24,625 nucleotides of DNA. Source: JBDTGE01 sp050742975. GTDB lineage: Bacteria > Actinomycetota > Actinomycetes > Mycobacteriales > Jatrophihabitantaceae. Location of the stretch: positions 1 through 24,625 of the forward strand of contig JBOGDQ010000062.1 in assembly GCA_050742975.1 (NCBI GenBank). The letters run 5' to 3'. The translations under genes were made by a program, and so were the position numbers. The notes beneath the pieces are model-generated. The model was not told the origin of the DNA, ran no database searches, and was given only the letters and a program-made list of their open reading frames with translations. Numbering within the stretch: position 1 is the stretch's first letter; each line of letters begins with the position of its first letter. Positions 13,982 to 21,216 of this stretch are shown piece by piece.

Positions 13982-16708
13982 GTGCCAGGTCCGCTCCTGA
14001 GCAGCAAGTACCGCCTCCCGCGCCTGCCGCCGGGCGCGGTACCTCGTCAGCGGCTGGCCGAACGCCGCCGCGCCGTGTCCCAGTCGCCGCTCACCGTGGT
14101 GTCCGCGCCGGCCGGCTTCGGGAAGAGCACTCTGCTCACCGAATGGCTGGCCGCAGGATTCGCCGACGGAACGGCACTCGCGTGGTTGTCCTTGGGCCGG
14201 CGCGACAACGACCCCGCGCTGTTCTGGACCTACGTGGTGACAGCAATACAGAGCGCCGTGGACGGAGTCGGCGGCGCTGCGCTTCAGCTGCTGGCCTCCT
14301 CCCCGCCGCCGATCGATACGGCGCTCGGTGCGCTGGTCAACGACCTCGACGGGCTCTCGACCGACCTGGTCCTGGTGCTGGACGACTACCACCTGATCGA
14401 GACGCCCGCGGTGCACGACGGGATGACGTTCCTCCTCGAGCACCAGCCGCAACAGCTGCACGTCGTGCTCGCGACCCGCGCGGACCCGCCGCTGCCCCTG
14501 GCGAAGCTGCGGGCACGGGGTCGGCTCGTCGAGGTACGGGCGGCCGACCTGCGGTTCACCCCCGAGGAGGCCGCCGCATACCTCAACGGCCCCATGAACC
14601 TGGGTCTGAGCGACGATCACGTCGCCGCGCTCGAGGGGCGCACGGAGGGCTGGATCGCTGCCCTGCAGCTGGCGGCACTGTCGCTCCGGGGTCGCGAGGA
14701 CGTCGGCGCGTTCATCGCGGGCTTCGCCGGCGACGACCGGTACGTCGTCGACTACCTCGCCGAGGAGGTCCTCGCCCGCCAACCCGCCGACGTCCGGGAG
14801 TTCCTGCTCCGGACCTCGGTGCTCGAGCGCCTCACCGGCCCGCTGTGCGATGCCGTCACCGGACGCGAGGACGGCAAGGCCGCGCTGGTCGCGCTCGAGC
14901 GGGCCAACCTGTTCCTCGTCCCGCTCGACGACCGACGGCAGTGGTACCGGTACCACCACCTGTTCGCCGACGTACTGCACGCGCACCTGCTCGACGAGCG
15001 ACCGGACCAGGTGGCCGAGTTGCACCGGCGGGCCAGCACCTGGTTCGAGGCCCAGGACGACCCGTCGCAGGCCATCAGTCACGCGCAGGCCGGCGGTGAC
15101 ATCGGCCGGACCGCGGACCTCGTCGAGCTCGCCGTGCCGGTGATGAGCCGGGAACGGCGCGAAGCCGAGGTCGCTCGCTGGGTGCGCGCTCTGCCCGACG
15201 ACGTGGTTCGGGCCCGGCCGGTCCTGGACGTCGCGTGCGTCGGGGTGCTGGCCCTGGCCTCGGACTTCGACACCGTCGGAGAGCGGCTCGACCGCATCGA
15301 AGCCTCGCTCCGCTCGGCGGACGGCGCCTGGCCGGAGCAGCCACCACCCCACGTGATCGTCGTCGACCAGGACGGCTACCGGTCGCTTCCGGCCCGCATC
15401 GAGATGTACCGAGCCGCGCTGGCGCTCGCGAGTGCAGATCTCGACGGCACCATCATGCACGCACGAGAAGCGCTGTCGCTGGCACCGCCGGACGACGCCC
15501 TTGCCCGAGCCGCGGCGGGGGCCCTCGCCGGGCTCGCCTCGTGGAGCATCGGTGACCTTCCCGGTGCCGACGCCGCCTACACCGAGTCCGTCGCCGGCCT
15601 CGCCAGCGTCGGATTCCTCGCCGACGTCCTCGGCTGCACCATCACCCTCGGCGACATCCGACGGACCCAGGGCCGGCTCACTGCCGCGCTGCGCACCTAC
15701 CGGCAAGCGCTCGACCTGACCGCACGGGCGCCCGGTATCGAGCCGCTTCGGGGAACGGCAGACCTGCACGTCGCCATCGCAGTGGTGCTGCTCGAACGCA
15801 ACGACCTCGGCGCCGCCCGGGAGCACATGGCCATCAGCCAGGTGCTCCGTGAGCACAACGGCCTGCCGCAGAACCCGTACCGCTGGCGGGTCGTCATGGC
15901 CCGGCTGCGCGAAGCCGAAGGCGCACCCGACGAGGCGCTCGCACTGCTCGACGAGGCAGAGCGCGTCTACGCCGGCGACTACGCCCCGAACGTGCAGCCG
16001 GTCCCGGCGGTGCGGGCCCGGCTACGGGTGCGGCGCGGCGAGCTGACGCACGCACAGGAGTGGGCCAGGGAACGACAGCTGACGTGCGACGACGACCCGT
16101 CCTACCTGCGTGAGTACGAGCACCTCACCCTGGCGCGGCTGCTGATCGCCCGCCACCGCGTCGAGCCGGACGCCGGCGAACTCGGGAAGGCGCTGACGCT
16201 CCTTGATCGGTTGCTCGCGGCCGCCGAGCGCGGCGGTCGCGGTGCGATCGTCCTCGAGGCGCTCGTCCTGCAGGCCCTCGCACACCAGGCGGGCGAGAAC
16301 GCGCCGGCCGCGCTCGCCGCCCTGCACGGCGCCGTGACCCTCGCCCAGCCCGAAGGCTACGTGCGCCTGTTCGCCGACGAGGGGACGCCGATGACGGCTC
16401 TGCTCAAGGCGCTGAGGAAGCGGCCGGGCGCCCCCGCCTACGTGAACCGACTGCTCGCCGGTACCGGAACGCCCGCGGCTACTCCTCGAGAGCTGGTCGA
16501 GCCGCTGAGCGAGCGCGAACTCGACGTGCTCCGGCTGCTCGGCAGCGATCTCGGCGGCCCGGACATCGCCCGCCGGCTGTCCGTGTCGCTCAACACCCTG
16601 CGCACGCACACCAAGAACATCTACACGAAGCTCGGCGTGACCAGCCGCCGAGCCGCCGTCGGTCGGGCCCGCGATCTCAACCTGATGCCCGGCCAACGAC
16701 ACAGCTGA
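13982..16708 (+). CDS. MalT-like LuxR family ATPase transcriptional regulator
   Basis: The 908-residue protein is a signal-transduction ATPase of the MalT type: an NTPase that oligomerises when a ligand binds and then activates promoters. Walker A is AGFGKST (about 44-50) and Walker B is LVLVLDDYH (about 130-138). The sensor LATRADPPLPLAKLRARG and the winged-helix region follow, then a long run of tetratricopeptide-like helices (about 350-820). The LuxR helix-turn-helix at about 841-900 is LSERELDVLRLLGSDLGGPDIARRLSVSLNTLRTHTKNIYTKLG. I place the start at GTG 13982 because GGAGG lies 8 nt upstream and MPGPLLSSKYRLPR is the usual family beginning; the frame is open back to 13868. The next four genes run the same way behind a palindrome and are its likely target. 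Ligand unknown. Confidence 0.92.
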   Translation: MPGPLLSSKYRLPRLPPGAVPRQRLAERRRAVSQSPLTVVSAPAGFGKSTLLTEWLAAGFADGTALAWLSLGRRDNDPALFWTYVVTAIQSAVDGVGGAALQLLASSPPPIDTALGALVNDLDGLSTDLVLVLDDYHLIETPAVHDGMTFLLEHQPQQLHVVLATRADPPLPLAKLRARGRLVEVRAADLRFTPEEAAAYLNGPMNLGLSDDHVAALEGRTEGWIAALQLAALSLRGREDVGAFIAGFAGDDRYVVDYLAEEVLARQPADVREFLLRTSVLERLTGPLCDAVTGREDGKAALVALERANLFLVPLDDRRQWYRYHHLFADVLHAHLLDERPDQVAELHRRASTWFEAQDDPSQAISHAQAGGDIGRTADLVELAVPVMSRERREAEVARWVRALPDDVVRARPVLDVACVGVLALASDFDTVGERLDRIEASLRSADGAWPEQPPPHVIVVDQDGYRSLPARIEMYRAALALASADLDGTIMHAREALSLAPPDDALARAAAGALAGLASWSIGDLPGADAAYTESVAGLASVGFLADVLGCTITLGDIRRTQGRLTAALRTYRQALDLTARAPGIEPLRGTADLHVAIAVVLLERNDLGAAREHMAISQVLREHNGLPQNPYRWRVVMARLREAEGAPDEALALLDEAERVYAGDYAPNVQPVPAVRARLRVRRGELTHAQEWARERQLTCDDDPSYLREYEHLTLARLLIARHRVEPDAGELGKALTLLDRLLAAAERGGRGAIVLEALVLQALAHQAGENAPAALAALHGAVTLAQPEGYVRLFADEGTPMTALLKALRKRPGAPAYVNRLLAGTGTPAATPRELVEPLSERELDVLRLLGSDLGGPDIARRLSVSLNTLRTHTKNIYTKLGVTSRRAAVGRARDLNLMPGQRHS

Positions 16709-16768
16709 GGGACGCCCCGCCCCTCTTGCCCGGTTCGGGCGGCCCGCGGCGAGCGGCCCTTGCGGAAA

Positions 16769-16811
16769 TCACCACGTCGCTCACCACATGTGGTGATGAC
16801 CGCTCACCACA
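16769..16811. promoter_or_regulatory. Operator array: perfect 16-bp palindrome plus two half-sites
   Basis: TCACCACATGTGGTGA at 16781-16796 is a perfect palindrome. The half-site TCACCAC also occurs at 16769 and 16804, 12 and 23 bp from the palindrome start. The array lies 60 bp after the regulator gene and ends 21 bp before the ATG of the following operon. Confidence 0.65.
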
Positions 16812-16831
16812 TCGACGGCCACCTTGCTGGC

Positions 16832-17110
16832 ATGAGCGACATCCAAACCGGCCGAACCCCGCGGGTTCCCACTCCGGACCGGTACGACATCCGCGTGACC
16901 GGCCACCTCGCCCCCCGCTGGGCCGCCATCTTCGACGGCATGACCCTCACCCCGCAGGACGACGGCACCACCGTCATCTCCGGCCCGGTCGCCGACCAGT
17001 CGGCACTGCATGGGCTGCTCGGCAGGCTCAGCGACCTCGGCCTGCCTCTCGTCTCCGTCGAAGCCGCGACTGAGCAGGCCCCGAACGACCGCACCGCCGA
17101 TCCCAGCTGA
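16832..17110 (+). CDS. Small conserved actinobacterial protein, function unknown
   Basis: The 92-residue product contains RYDIRVTGHLAPRWAAIFDGMTLTPQDDGTTVISGPVADQSALHGLLGRLSDLGLPLVSVE, a short alpha/beta pattern I recall from many actinobacterial genomes as an uncharacterised protein next to MalT-like regulators or membrane proteins. No membrane segment, signal or catalytic motif is visible. The ATG at 16832 is chosen because earlier in-frame starts (16760, 16796) would run through the operator array; the Shine-Dalgarno is weak. It is the first gene of the probable four-gene operon, 39 bp before the DUF4386 gene. A regulatory or adaptor role is only a guess. Confidence 0.75.
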   Translation: MSDIQTGRTPRVPTPDRYDIRVTGHLAPRWAAIFDGMTLTPQDDGTTVISGPVADQSALHGLLGRLSDLGLPLVSVEAATEQAPNDRTADPS

Positions 17111-17149
17111 CCGACCGGTCACTGGACCAACACGAGCAAGGAGCACGAC

Positions 17150-17941
17150 ATGACCACCATCACCGACACCGCGGCGAGCGCGACCAAGACGCCTGCACCG
17201 CGGCGCAGGATGGACTCGATGCGAACGATCGCCCTCGCCGGCGGCGTGCTGTACCTCATCACCTTCGTCGCCTCCATCCCGCAGCTGAAGCTGTTCGCGA
17301 AGATGGTCGACAACCCCGAGGGCTACGTCACGGGCCACGGCAGCAACACCGCGGTGCTCTGGGGCAGCTGGCTCGAGGTCGTCACCGCCCTGGCCGGCAT
17401 CGGCACCGCCGTCGTCCTGTACCCGGTCACCCGGCGGATCAGCAAGGCCGCAGCGATCGGCTTTATCACCTCCCGCGTCGTGGAGGCCACCCTCATCCTC
17501 GTCGGCGTCGTCAGCGTGCTGGCCGTCGTGACGATGCGCGCAGACCTCGCCGGCGCCACCGGCGCCCGCGCGGAGGCACTGCGCGTCACCGGTCACGCGC
17601 TGGTCGAGCTGCGCCAGCGGACCTTCCTGCTCGGCACCGGCCTGATGGCCGGCATCAACGACCTCTTCCTCGGCTACGTGCTGTACCGGTCCCGGCTGGT
17701 CCCGCGCATTATCCCGATCGTCGGCCTCATCGGCGCTCCGCTGATTCTCGCCTCGACCACCGCCACGATGTTCGGCGTCTGGGCCCAGGTCTCCGGTCCC
17801 GCAGCCGCACTGGCGCTGCCGATCGCCGCGTTCGAGTTCGCCGTCGGCGTGTGGCTGACCGTCAAGGGCTTCAAGCCGGCGGGGCTGGCCGCCCTGGACG
17901 CGGCATCCGCGCCCACCCAGCACACCACCCCCGCCGTCTGA
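17150..17941 (+). CDS. DUF4386 family membrane protein
   Basis: The 263-residue protein matches the DUF4386 pattern: a short basic N-terminus (RRRMDSMRTIALAGGVLYLITFVASIP), about six transmembrane helices, and conserved parts such as NTAVLWGSWLEVVTALAGIGTAVVLYPVTRR, FITSRVVEATLILVGVVSVL and GTGLMAGINDLFLGYVLYRSRLVPR. Function of the family is not known. The start ATG has AAGGAG 7 nt upstream, a strong ribosome site. It follows the 92-residue gene and precedes the ABC transporter genes by 31 bp, so it may work with or be co-regulated with that exporter. Confidence 0.9.
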   Translation: MTTITDTAASATKTPAPRRRMDSMRTIALAGGVLYLITFVASIPQLKLFAKMVDNPEGYVTGHGSNTAVLWGSWLEVVTALAGIGTAVVLYPVTRRISKAAAIGFITSRVVEATLILVGVVSVLAVVTMRADLAGATGARAEALRVTGHALVELRQRTFLLGTGLMAGINDLFLGYVLYRSRLVPRIIPIVGLIGAPLILASTTATMFGVWAQVSGPAAALALPIAAFEFAVGVWLTVKGFKPAGLAALDAASAPTQHTTPAV

Positions 17942-17972
17942 GCATCAGAACCGATTCGGAAGGACCCTGATC

Positions 17973-18926
17973 ATGGTGACAAGCGCACCGACCATCGAGG
18001 TACGGGAGCTTTGCAAGACCTACGGCAAGACCGTGGCGGTGGATCAGCTCAGCTTCGACGTCCGTCCCGGGGTGGTTACCGGGTTCCTCGGGCCGAACGG
18101 CGCCGGCAAGTCGACGACGCTGCGGATGATCCTCGGTCTGGACAATCCCACGTCAGGATCGGCGCTGGTCAACGGACGGCCGTTCGGCTCTCACCGCCAG
18201 CCGCTGTTCGAGGTCGGCGCCCTGCTCGATCCGAAGGCGTTCCATCCCGGCCGCAGCGCCGAGAACCATCTGCGCGGACTGGCCCTGGCGAACGGGATCG
18301 ACCGACACCGGGTCGAGGCTGTGCTCGACCTGGTCGGGCTCACCGCTGTCGCGTCGAAGCGGGCCGGCGGGTTCTCCCTCGGGATGGGACAACGCCTCGG
18401 GATCGCCTCCGCCCTGCTCGGCGACCCGAGCATCCTGATCCTCGACGAGCCGATCAACGGCCTGGACCCCGACGGCATCTTGTGGATCCGGACCTTGCTG
18501 CGCTCGCTGGCCGCCGAAGGCCGCACCGTGCTGGTGTCCTCGCATCTGATGAGCGAGATGGCACTGACTGCCGAGCATCTGGTCGTCATCGGCCGCGGCC
18601 GGCTGCTCGCCGACGACAGCGTCGAGGCCGTCGTGGCCGCCAGCGGCCAGAACGCCGTGCACGTCCGCTCACCCCAGGCAGGCCGCCTCGCTGCCCTGCT
18701 CGCGGGCCGGGGCGTTACTGCCGCCGTCACCGCGGCGGACGGGCTGAGCGTCACCGGCACGTGCACCGACCACATCGGCGACCTCGCTGCAGCCAACGGC
18801 ATCACCATCCATGAACTGGCCCTGCAGCGAGCATCCCTCGAAGAGGCCTTCATGGAACTCACCCACGACAGCCTCGAGTACCGCACCGACACCCATGACA
18901 CGACCAACGAAGAAAGTGCAGCCTGA
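17973..18926 (+). CDS. ABC transporter ATP-binding protein (ABC-2 export type)
   Basis: This 317-residue ATPase drives the permease encoded next. Walker A is GPNGAGKST (about 41-49). The signature is the divergent FSLGMGQRLG (about 133-142) seen in BcrA-like exporters in place of LSGGQ. Walker B is ILILDEP with the D-loop NGLDPDGI, and the switch histidine is in VLVSSHLMSEM. The C-terminal 80 residues form the usual small extra domain. Start ATG 17973 has GGAAGGA at 8-nt spacing. The stop is 2 bp before the permease ATG, so translation is probably coupled. Related systems give resistance to peptide antibiotics or export small lipids or peptides; the substrate here is unknown. Confidence 0.93.
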   Translation: MVTSAPTIEVRELCKTYGKTVAVDQLSFDVRPGVVTGFLGPNGAGKSTTLRMILGLDNPTSGSALVNGRPFGSHRQPLFEVGALLDPKAFHPGRSAENHLRGLALANGIDRHRVEAVLDLVGLTAVASKRAGGFSLGMGQRLGIASALLGDPSILILDEPINGLDPDGILWIRTLLRSLAAEGRTVLVSSHLMSEMALTAEHLVVIGRGRLLADDSVEAVVAASGQNAVHVRSPQAGRLAALLAGRGVTAAVTAADGLSVTGTCTDHIGDLAAANGITIHELALQRASLEEAFMELTHDSLEYRTDTHDTTNEESAA

Positions 18927-18928
18927 TC

Positions 18929-19747
18929 ATGACCGACATCCTCGCCATCGCCCCACCCGTTGCCGGCACCGTGTGCGCGGACCCGTCCGACCGCCGACCG
19001 GCGGTGCTGCCGAAGCTGCTGCGTTCCGAGTGGGCCAAGGTTCGTAGCGTCCGCTCTACCTTCTGGTGCCTGCTCGTCACCGTGGTCGCCATGATCGGCT
19101 ACGGCGCGATCAACAGCGCCTCCCATACCGGCGCCAAGAACGCCGGCATCGACCCGATCTTGACCAGCCTGTCCGGGGTGCTGCTCGCGCAGCTCGCCAT
19201 CGGCGCGCTCGGTGTGCTGGTGATCAGTAGCGAGTACTCGACCGGGATGATCCGCTCCACCTTCGCCGCCGCCCCGCAGCGGCCCTGGGTCGTTGCCGCC
19301 AAAGCCGGCGTGGTCGGTGCTGTCGCCGTCGCCGTCGGCACCGTGAGCAGCCTCGTCGCCTTCCTCGTCGGGCAGGCCATTCTCGGCGCCGACGGCGTCA
19401 GCCTCACCTCGCCCGGCGCGTTGCGCTCGATCCTCGGCATCGGCCTCTACCTCGGCCTGCTCGGCGTCATCGCGGTCGCGCTGGGCACCATCATCCGGCG
19501 CAGCACCGGCGCCATCGCTGCGCTTTTCGGCGTGATCCTCGTGCTGCCCGCGCTACTGCTGACTCTGCCGGCCTCGATCCAGGGCACCGTGATCAAGTTC
19601 CTGCCCGGCAATGCCGGACAAGCCATCTTCACCACCGGCAAGGACAGCTCCACCCTCTCCCCGTCGCTCGGCCTGGCCGTGTTCGCCCTTTATACGGCCA
19701 TTGCCGTCACGATCAGCGTGGTTCTCGTCCGCCGTCGCGACACCTGA
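18929..19747 (+). CDS. ABC-2 type transporter permease
   Basis: The 272-residue protein has an N-terminal cytoplasmic segment with LPKLLRSEWAKVRSVRSTFWCLL, the common entry motif of actinobacterial ABC-2 permeases, then about six hydrophobic helices and the motif ISSEYSTGMIRSTFAAAPQRPWVVAAK, which is the coupling region to the ATPase. It ends VLVRRRDT. It starts 2 bp after the ATPase stop and completes the four-gene operon. Two ATPases and two permeases would form the exporter. A hairpin that also ends the toxin gene lies about 90 bp downstream. Confidence 0.92.
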   Translation: MTDILAIAPPVAGTVCADPSDRRPAVLPKLLRSEWAKVRSVRSTFWCLLVTVVAMIGYGAINSASHTGAKNAGIDPILTSLSGVLLAQLAIGALGVLVISSEYSTGMIRSTFAAAPQRPWVVAAKAGVVGAVAVAVGTVSSLVAFLVGQAILGADGVSLTSPGALRSILGIGLYLGLLGVIAVALGTIIRRSTGAIAALFGVILVLPALLLTLPASIQGTVIKFLPGNAGQAIFTTGKDSSTLSPSLGLAVFALYTAIAVTISVVLVRRRDT

Positions 19748-19832
19748 CATCCCGTATCTGCCGGCCAGCCCGTGGGCCACGCCCATCCAGTGATCACCGT
19801 GCTGGCCGCCTCACCCCGCCTTGGTAATCAGG

Positions 19833-19852
19833 CGCGCCCGCTAGCGGGCGCG
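19833..19852. terminator. Perfect 20-bp palindrome at the permease/toxin convergence
   Basis: CGCGCCCGCTAGCGGGCGCG is fully self-complementary and contains the toxin TAG (complement of 19841-19843). It is the best candidate for a two-way transcription end between the ABC operon and the toxin gene; no T-run is seen. Confidence 0.55.
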
Positions 19853-20119
19853 GTAGGCGGCCGAGCGGGGTCGCACATCGAGCACGATGACTGCATGCCT
19901 CGTGTCGTCGATCTCGTATAGCACCCGCCAGCTCCGGCCGAGTCGGGCGCCGTAGATACCAGCGAGTTCTTCGCCCAGCGGCTGGCCGACTCGCTGTGGA
20001 TTGGTGAGCAGCGGCCCGGTGATGAACTCGACTGCCGCTGCTGCGACATCAGCAGGAAGCCGATCGGCCAGGGCCCGGCGAGCTGGTGGCGCGGTCCCCA
20101 GCTCGTACGCGTCAGTCAC
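19841..20119 (-). CDS. Type II toxin, RelE/ParE family
   Basis: The 92-residue protein has the RelE/ParE fold pattern: an N-terminal helix pair (APPARRALADRLPADVAAAAVEFITGPLL), the loop NPQRVGQPLGEELAGIYGARLGRSWRVLYEIDD, and a C-terminal strand HAVIVLDVRPRSAAYR. The Arg/Tyr-rich RVLYEI and VLDVRPRSAAYR stretches are the usual RelE-like signature; such toxins cleave ribosome-bound mRNA or poison gyrase. The GTG start overlaps the antitoxin stop as GTGA, a standard antitoxin-toxin arrangement. It is convergent with the ABC operon. RelE-like mRNA cleavage is more likely than ParE action, but sequence alone does not decide. Confidence 0.85.
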   Translation of the reverse strand: MTDAYELGTAPPARRALADRLPADVAAAAVEFITGPLLTNPQRVGQPLGEELAGIYGARLGRSWRVLYEIDDTRHAVIVLDVRPRSAAYRAR

Positions 20120-20373
20120 GAAGCGCGGCGGCCTTTGACCAGCGCGCGGACGGCCGCGGCGCCGTAGACGACGTCGACGTCGCGGACAGCCTCGCGTGCT
20201 TCGGCGAGGGCGCGGAGCGTGTCGGGGTCGGCCTTGATCTCTGCGGTCTCGCGCTGAGCGAGGTAGATCTGGACGGCGTGCACTACTGCCTGTTGCACGC
20301 TGCGGTGGTCTTCTTCGGCGGCAGCGCGCAACTCGGCGGCGAGGTCAGCAGGAAGGCGCAATGTCATAGCCAC
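20116..20373 (-). CDS. Type II antitoxin, ribbon-helix-helix type
   Basis: The 85-residue protein begins MAMTLRLPADLAAELRAAAEEDHRSVQQAVVHAVQIYLAQRE, a ribbon-helix-helix DNA-binding pattern (strand TLRLP, then two helices). A C-terminal segment (IKADPDTLRALAEAREAVRDVDVVYGAAAVRALVKGRR) would wrap the toxin. It overlaps the toxin start by 4 bp. GTG at 20373 or ATG at 20367 may be the start; neither has a strong Shine-Dalgarno. As in related modules it probably represses its own promoter through the ribbon domain. Confidence 0.83.
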   Translation of the reverse strand: MAMTLRLPADLAAELRAAAEEDHRSVQQAVVHAVQIYLAQRETAEIKADPDTLRALAEAREAVRDVDVVYGAAAVRALVKGRRAS

Positions 20374-20702
20374 ACCATCACGGTATCAGTCCGCACCATT
20401 CTGGTGCAGTGGCCGCTCGACGTGAGGGTTGCGTGCGGGTACCCACCCAATGACCGGGGGGCCCATCGGACAAAGAGCTCATGAAGCCCCAACCCGCGCT
20501 CGACCACAATCGGCGTCGCCGTTGGAGGCTCCGCACACAAGCCCACCCGGGTTCCGGGCATGTCATGACAGCAGCTCTCGATCGGTCGTCGAACACGTCC
20601 CGCCGTCCGCACGGACACGCGTTGCACGTTGGGCCCCTTGGACACCGCCTGAAACTCTTGCCGAGCGAGCACGGTCCTCAGCCTGGGGCGACAGCCGGTG
20701 AC
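20374..20702. other. Gene-poor stretch between the antitoxin and tRNA-Ser
   Basis: About 330 bp without a gene I can support. Open frames here (such as 20364-20771 on the minus strand) run through the tRNA and show no family pattern. It must hold the antitoxin promoter near its left end. I see no clear integrase fragment or tRNA-end direct repeat in it. Confidence 0.5.
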
Positions 20703-20792
20703 TGGCGGAGGGCGTGGGATTCGAACCCACGATGGGTTTAACCCCATAGCGGTTTTCAAGACCGCCGCCATCGGCCACTAGGCGAGCCCTCC
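20703..20792 (-). tRNA. tRNA-Ser (anticodon UGA)
   Basis: On the minus strand the molecule begins GGAGGGCTCGCC, has anticodon arm GCGGT-CTTGAAA-ACCGC (anticodon TGA at complement 20756-20758), a long variable arm (ATGGGGTTAAACCCAT), T arm GTGGGTTCGAATCCCAC and acceptor CCCTCC with discriminator G and encoded CCA (20703-20705). The long variable arm and G73 mark it as a serine tRNA reading UCA and other UCN codons. It is single, with no adjacent tRNA. Confidence 0.96.
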
Positions 20793-21015
20793 AGACCCAC
20801 GAACCTACCGTAATTGCTCCCCTTCCCACCTCGTCCCGAGAGCAGGGCGTTCGCCGAGCGGTCTGGGCGAGAATCGGTCGAGCAGGCTGGTGGCGGCCGG
20901 GCATAGAACCTTGCCCGACGTTTGGCCGCCGGGGACGCCGGGTACGCCCTCGACGAGCAGCCGGTGGCGTCGCGACCTGCGGACTCGCCGGATAAATCTC
21001 CGGACAAGATTGGCG

Positions 21016-21216
21016 ATGGTCCTGATGCGACACCCCGTGCACGCGGTTCGACCGACTCCCCCGCCACCACCACCCACACCGACTCCCGACCCGGCCTCGC
21101 CCACCCCCGAGCCGCCGGAGCCACCGGTACCCACGCCCGGTCCGCCGCCCGTCCCCGAGCCCGCGCCGCCAGTCCCGGATCCCGAGCGCCCGGTGCCGGT
21201 GGGGGCGGGTCAGTGA
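21016..21216 (+). CDS. Possible small Pro-rich protein overlapping the aconitase start
   Basis: From ATG 21016 (or 21025) the frame reads MVLMRHPVHAVRP and then PTPPPPPPTPTPDPASPTPE and similar Pro-Thr/Glu/Val repeats to PVPVGAGQ. The TGA overlaps the aconitase GTG as GTGA, a common coupling arrangement. The Pro codons use all four third bases, which argues against a simple nucleotide repeat. No signal peptide or ribosome site is clear; GATAAAT at 20991 might be a -10. I recognise no family. It may be a real leader protein or a chance frame in a C-rich tract. Confidence 0.35.
   Translation: MVLMRHPVHAVRPTPPPPPPTPTPDPASPTPEPPEPPVPTPGPPPVPEPAPPVPDPERPVPVGAGQ

Noticed and set aside
13808..15856. 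682-residue leftward frame opposite the MalT-like gene
   Set aside because: It is antisense to codons with strong GC third-position bias; the sense strand has Walker A, Walker B and LuxR motifs.
20364..20771. 135-residue leftward frame before the antitoxin
   Set aside because: It reads through tRNA-Ser, which explains part of its sequence, and has no domain pattern.
20922..21212. Aconitase with a 97-residue N-terminal extension
   Set aside because: The extension is Pro/Arg/Ser-rich and unlike the family; GTG 21213 matches the usual N-terminus.
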